Part shown: positions 60,681-64,000 of the stretch, one piece after another
Layout of the letters: each line of letters opens with the position of its first letter
Position numbering within the stretch: position 1 is the stretch's first letter
Source of the DNA: an uncultured Gammaproteobacteria bacterium
Lineage (GTDB): Bacteria; Pseudomonadota; Gammaproteobacteria; HK1
Direction of reading: 5' to 3'
Assembly (NCBI GenBank): GCA_958295465.1
Contig: OY282353.1
Coordinates: forward strand, 2,099,001 to 2,163,000
Length of the DNA: 64,000 nucleotides
The notes under the pieces: model-generated
What the model was told of the DNA's origin: nothing
What the model saw: only the letters and a program-made list of their open reading frames with translations
Database searches by the model: none
Program-made: the position numbers and the translations under genes

Positions 60681-61781
60681 ATGAAACACGAAACCATTGC
60701 CCGGGCACTCGCGGTGGCGGGCGCCGTCGCACTCGCGGCGGGCGCGTCCCAGGCCGCCGACGTGACGGTCGTGTCCTGGGGCGGCGCGTACTCCGCCTCG
60801 CAGCAGAAAGCCTACGGAGCGCCGTGGGAGGAGAAGACCGGGAAGAAGATCCACTGGGAGAACTACAACGGCGGCCTCGGCGAGGTGCGCACGCAGGTCG
60901 AGTCGGGCACGGTGACCTGGGACATCGTGGACGTGCTGCCCCACGAGGCGCGGGTGGGCTGCGACGAGGGCCTGTTCGAGGAGATCCCGGAGCGGTATCT
61001 CGTCAAGACCATGGATGGGAAGTCGCTCGACGAGGACATGATGGTGCCCCGTCCCAACAAGTGCGTCGCCCCGCAGATCTGGTGGTCCTACATGGTGTTC
61101 TACGACGAGCCGGCGTGGGCGGGCAAGCAGGCGCCGGCGTCGATTGCGGACTTCTTCAACCCGGCCGACTTTCCCGGCAAGCGGGGGATCCACACGTGGC
61201 CGAACGCGCTGATCGAGATGGCGCTCGTGGCCGACGGCGTGGACCCGAAAGGGGTTTACGAGGTGATGGACACCGATGAAGGGATCGACCGGGCGTTCGC
61301 GACCCTCGACAAGATCCGCGACCACTCGGTGTTCTGGTCGGCGGGCTCGAAGCCGCTGGAGTTCGTGAAGTCGGGTGAGACCTCCATGGCGATCGCCTAC
61401 AACGGCCGCGTGGGCGCCGCGAACCTGAGCGAAGGCGCCACCTTCGTACCGGTATGGGACGCGCAGGTGCTGGAGGAGGAGTGGATGGTCGTCGTGAAGG
61501 GAACGCCCAACATGGAGGCCGCCTTCGAGTTCGTCGGCTTCGCGAGCGCACCCGAACAGCAGGCGGGTCAGGCCCGATACATCAACTACGGCCCGATGCG
61601 CAATTCCGCCTTCGGCATCATCGAAGCCGGTGAGCCGTGGTTCCACAACGGCAAGAACATCATGGAGCACATGCCGAACCGCCCGGAGGTCATGGCCCGG
61701 AGCGTCATCGCCAATCCGGAGTGGTGGGCCGACAACGGCGACGCCGTCAAGGAGCGTTTCGACGCCTGGCGTGCGCAGTAA
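60681..61781 (+). CDS. Periplasmic substrate-binding protein, polyamine type (PotD-like)
   Basis: 366 residues from ATG 60681 with AGGAGA upstream (about 60669). Signal peptide 1-25 (ALAVAGAVALAAGASQA, cleavage before ADVTVV). The mature start VTVVSWGGAYSASQQKAY is typical of extracellular solute-binding family 1/PotD proteins, followed by WDIVDVLPHEA and SMAIAYNGRVG. It captures the ligand for the adjacent permeases. The ligand could be spermidine, putrescine or another small amine; it cannot be read from sequence. Confidence 0.9.
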   Translation: MKHETIARALAVAGAVALAAGASQAADVTVVSWGGAYSASQQKAYGAPWEEKTGKKIHWENYNGGLGEVRTQVESGTVTWDIVDVLPHEARVGCDEGLFEEIPERYLVKTMDGKSLDEDMMVPRPNKCVAPQIWWSYMVFYDEPAWAGKQAPASIADFFNPADFPGKRGIHTWPNALIEMALVADGVDPKGVYEVMDTDEGIDRAFATLDKIRDHSVFWSAGSKPLEFVKSGETSMAIAYNGRVGAANLSEGATFVPVWDAQVLEEEWMVVVKGTPNMEAAFEFVGFASAPEQQAGQARYINYGPMRNSAFGIIEAGEPWFHNGKNIMEHMPNRPEVMARSVIANPEWWADNGDAVKERFDAWRAQ

Positions 61782-61851
61782 CACGCGACCGCGTCAGCGG
61801 TGGCGCCCTTGCCTGGTGCGCTGACCGGCGAGGAGCAGGTGTGTTCCATGT

Positions 61852-61880
61852 GGACCGGGCGGCGCCGTGTCGCCCGGTCC
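61852..61880 (+). terminator. Strong hairpin downstream of the binding-protein gene
   Basis: GGACCGGGCG (61852-61861) pairs with CGCCCGGTCC (61871-61880) around a 9-base loop. There is no T-run, so it more likely stabilises the abundant binding-protein mRNA or attenuates read-through into the permease genes than terminates fully. Confidence 0.5.
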
Positions 61881-62019
61881 GGTGGTCGGGGAACCATGCG
61901 GCCCTGCGGCCGAGCGGGACGGTATCGGAATCCGGCCCGGCGCAGCGCCGGGGGGCTTGCCCGTCGATTTCTTCGGAGACTTGCAGTCAACGTTCACTCA
62001 CTGCCCCGGAGACACCGCC

Positions 62020-62292
62020 ATGAACGCCACCACCTTCGACACCCTCAAGACCACCCGCGACCTCGAAGCGGCCGGAATCGAACGCCGGCACGCGGAAGCC
62101 ATCGCCGAAGGGATGCGCGATGCCGCCATCGCCGACCGTGACGAATTCGCCACCAAAGCCGACCTCGCCGGCCTCGAAGCACGCATCGACGCCAGGCTCG
62201 AAGCCCTCGAAGGGCGCATGTACCGCGCCTTGTGGATTCAGGGCGGGGCCATCGTCGCGATCCTCACCGCCCTTCGATTTCTGCCGATCTGA
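62020..62292 (+). CDS. Small coiled-coil protein with C-terminal membrane helix (DUF1640-like)
   Basis: 90 residues from ATG 62020. MNATTFDTLKTTRDLEAAGI and AEAIAEGMRDA resemble the DUF1640/CCDC90-type opening. ATKADLAGLEARIDARLEAL is a heptad coiled coil, and the end (WIQGGAIVAILTALRFLPI) is one transmembrane segment. Homologues elsewhere are small inner-membrane proteins of unknown function. It is unusual here, sitting between the binding-protein and permease genes. Confidence 0.75.
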   Translation: MNATTFDTLKTTRDLEAAGIERRHAEAIAEGMRDAAIADRDEFATKADLAGLEARIDARLEALEGRMYRALWIQGGAIVAILTALRFLPI

Positions 62293-62380
62293 CCCGTATC
62301 CGGCCGGGACCACCGCACCCGCCCGCTGATTCGCATGGAATCCGGACGCTGAGGGACCAGGGAACCGACGAACCACCCCA

Positions 62381-63673
62381 ATGGCCGCCACCTCCATCGA
62401 CATGTCCACCACCGCGACGGGCGAGCTGCTCACGGCCGACGGCCGGCCGCTGAAGGAGAGCCTCCAGCGCTCGTTGCGCCGCCGCAAGCTCACCGCCCTG
62501 GCGCTGGTGGCCCCGGCCGTGGTGTTCCTGTTCGTGCTCTTCGGCATGCCGGTCATCTACCTGATGACCTGGAGCGTCGACGACACCCAGGTCAACAACG
62601 CCCTGCCCCGGACCTTCGCCGCCTACCAGCAATGGGACGGCGAGGAGCTGCCCTCCGAGCCGCTCTACGAGGCGATGTTCAAGGACGTCGCCGAGGCCAG
62701 CGGGATCCAGATCGGGCGCGCGAGCACGCGCATGAACTACGCGAAGTCCAAGTGGAAGAGCCTGATGAAGAAGACGAAGCGCCAGGTCAAGGCGCTTCTC
62801 GGCACGGACCCGGACTTCGCCGGCCCCTACAAGGAGGCGCTCATCGGGATCGACAAGCGGTGGGAGGACATCTCGTTCTGGCATTCCCTCGGGATCATGA
62901 AGGACCCGTACACCCTGGGGTACTACCTGAACTCCTTCGACTTGCAGTACGGCTTCGGGAAGGAAGTGGTCCAGCAACCCGAAAACCGCCGCATCTACAA
63001 GACCCTCTGGATGCGCACGCTGATGATCAGCGTGATCGTCACCCTGGCCTGCCTGGCCCTCGGCTACCCGGTCGCGCACCTGCTGGCGACCCTGCCGTTG
63101 CGCTACTCCAACCTCCTCATGATCTGCGTGCTGATGCCGTTCTGGACGTCGCTGCTGGTGCGCATCGTGGCGTGGATGATCATGTTGCAGCAGGAGGGGG
63201 TGATCAACGACACCCTGGTGTGGCTGCGCCTGGTCGGTGACGAGAGCCGGTGGCAAATGATGTACAACTTCACCGGCACCATCATCGTCATGACCCAGAT
63301 CCTGCTGCCCTTCATGATCCTCCCGGTCTACAGCGTGATGAAGGGCATCTCGCCCGCCTACATGAAGGCCGCCCAGAACCTGGGCGCGCCACCGGCGATC
63401 GCCTTCCTCCGCGTGTACGTGCCGCAGAGCCTGCCGGGGGTCGGGGCGGGCGTGATCCTCGTGTTCATCGTCGCCATCGGGTATTTCATCACCCCCGAGC
63501 TGGTCGGCGGCAAGGACGGGCAGATGATCGGCAACTACATCGCCTACCATCTGAAGTCGAGCCTCAACTGGGGGCTGGCCTCGGCGATGGGTGTGATCCT
63601 GCTCACCGCGATCCTGATCCTCTACTGGGTCTACGACCGGGTGGTGGGCATCGACAACATGAAGATGGGCTGA
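62381..63673 (+). CDS. potB: ABC transporter permease, polyamine type (PotB-like)
   Basis: 430 residues, larger than E. coli PotB (275). The first membrane helix (ALALVAPAVVFLFVLFGMPV) is followed by an insertion of about 130 residues (about 70-200), rich in charged residues and probably periplasmic. Five further helices follow. The EAA-type coupling loop is visible as PAYMKAAQNLGAPPAIAFLRVYVP. It forms the translocation pore with the next gene. It overlaps neither neighbour; the stop is 2 bp before the next ATG. Confidence 0.92.
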   Translation: MAATSIDMSTTATGELLTADGRPLKESLQRSLRRRKLTALALVAPAVVFLFVLFGMPVIYLMTWSVDDTQVNNALPRTFAAYQQWDGEELPSEPLYEAMFKDVAEASGIQIGRASTRMNYAKSKWKSLMKKTKRQVKALLGTDPDFAGPYKEALIGIDKRWEDISFWHSLGIMKDPYTLGYYLNSFDLQYGFGKEVVQQPENRRIYKTLWMRTLMISVIVTLACLALGYPVAHLLATLPLRYSNLLMICVLMPFWTSLLVRIVAWMIMLQQEGVINDTLVWLRLVGDESRWQMMYNFTGTIIVMTQILLPFMILPVYSVMKGISPAYMKAAQNLGAPPAIAFLRVYVPQSLPGVGAGVILVFIVAIGYFITPELVGGKDGQMIGNYIAYHLKSSLNWGLASAMGVILLTAILILYWVYDRVVGIDNMKMG

Positions 63674-63675
63674 CG

Positions 63676-64000
63676 ATGGCGCTTCCCGCGTACTACACCA
63701 CCGGCCAGCGCGTCTGGCACCGGACCTACGTGGTCTACTGCGCGCTCGTGCTGTTCTTCCTGGTGATGCCGCTCATCGCGGTCATTCCCCTGTCGTTCAC
63801 CGCCGCCCCCTTCCTCGACTTCACCCCCGGCATGCTGCGGCTCGACCCGGAAGCCTTCTCGGTGCGGTGGTACAAGCTCATGGTGGGGGACTGCTCGGCC
63901 GCCGACGTCATTACGACGGTGTGCAGCGACAAGTGGAAGATCGGCGCCGTCAACAGCCTGATCATCGCGACCATCGCCACGGTGCTGGCCACCGCCATCG
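63676..64000 (+). CDS. potC: ABC transporter permease, polyamine type (PotC-like), cut by window edge
   Basis: 108 residues are visible from ATG 63676, two bases after the potB stop. The first membrane helix is YVVYCALVLFFLVMPLIAVI, followed by PLSFTAAPFLDF, the usual PotC/PotI layout. A second helix begins at VNSLIIATIATVLATAI. The C-terminal two thirds, with the EAA loop, lie beyond the window. Confidence 0.88.
   Translation, partial: MALPAYYTTGQRVWHRTYVVYCALVLFFLVMPLIAVIPLSFTAAPFLDFTPGMLRLDPEAFSVRWYKLMVGDCSAADVITTVCSDKWKIGAVNSLIIATIATVLATAI

Overview
The window is about 64 kb of high-GC bacterial chromosome, most likely from a gammaproteobacterium. The main clues are a homodimeric-type pyruvate dehydrogenase E1 followed by a two-lipoyl-domain E2 and a separate E3, a ribonuclease T, and a giant autotransporter-like outer-membrane protein. 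A species cannot be named from the sequence alone.

Region 1-15.4 kb is an accessory, defence-type region that is largely decayed. It holds a PIN-domain protein running off the left edge, a tRNA-Gly-like gene with an aberrant anticodon loop and a duplicated 3' half, a fold-class-IV aminotransferase, a crotonase, fragments of an N6-adenine methylase and a DUF1156 methylase, an AAA-ATPase-like/PD-(D/E)XK protein, a stand-alone ATPase, a rhodanese and a gutted DUF4143 ATPase. Inside it sits one intact, tightly packed three-gene operon (10.9-14.9 kb). It encodes an ABC-type ATPase with a DUF3696-like C-terminus, a TOPRIM-like protein and a DUF262 protein, and is the best candidate for an undescribed (PARIS/OLD-like) defence system. 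On its right it is flanked by the C-terminal scrap of a type I restriction HsdR, joined to the scrap of a CmcJ/AsaB-type dioxygenase.

Region 15.6-37.2 kb is one 21.6-kb gene on the minus strand. It encodes a 7186-residue secreted protein: signal peptide, Ig/cadherin-like domains, about fifty Calx-beta-type repeats, and a C-terminal beta-barrel of autotransporter type. Its DNA is built from 348-bp, 0.7-kb and longer near-identical duplications. Upstream lie an AT-rich tract, a transposase remnant and a hicB gene broken by a 5-bp tandem duplication.

Region 38.5-64 kb is mostly housekeeping: an Lhr-type helicase, a VapBC pair, dihydrofolate reductase, an MscS-type channel, a lysS remnant, an alpha/beta hydrolase, lipoyl synthase, HicBA, RNase T, dihydroorotase, the aceE-aceF-lpd cluster, and a polyamine-type ABC transporter (ATPase, binding protein, a small coiled-coil membrane protein, permease, partial permease). 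Lipoyl synthase near the pyruvate dehydrogenase genes makes functional sense because E2 carries lipoyl groups.

A GC-rich dispersed element, with terminal inverted repeats resembling CCTGGGAGCGCGGGCGTCC, recurs between genes. It also occurs in frame inside aceE and, in degenerate form, inside the lhr-type helicase.
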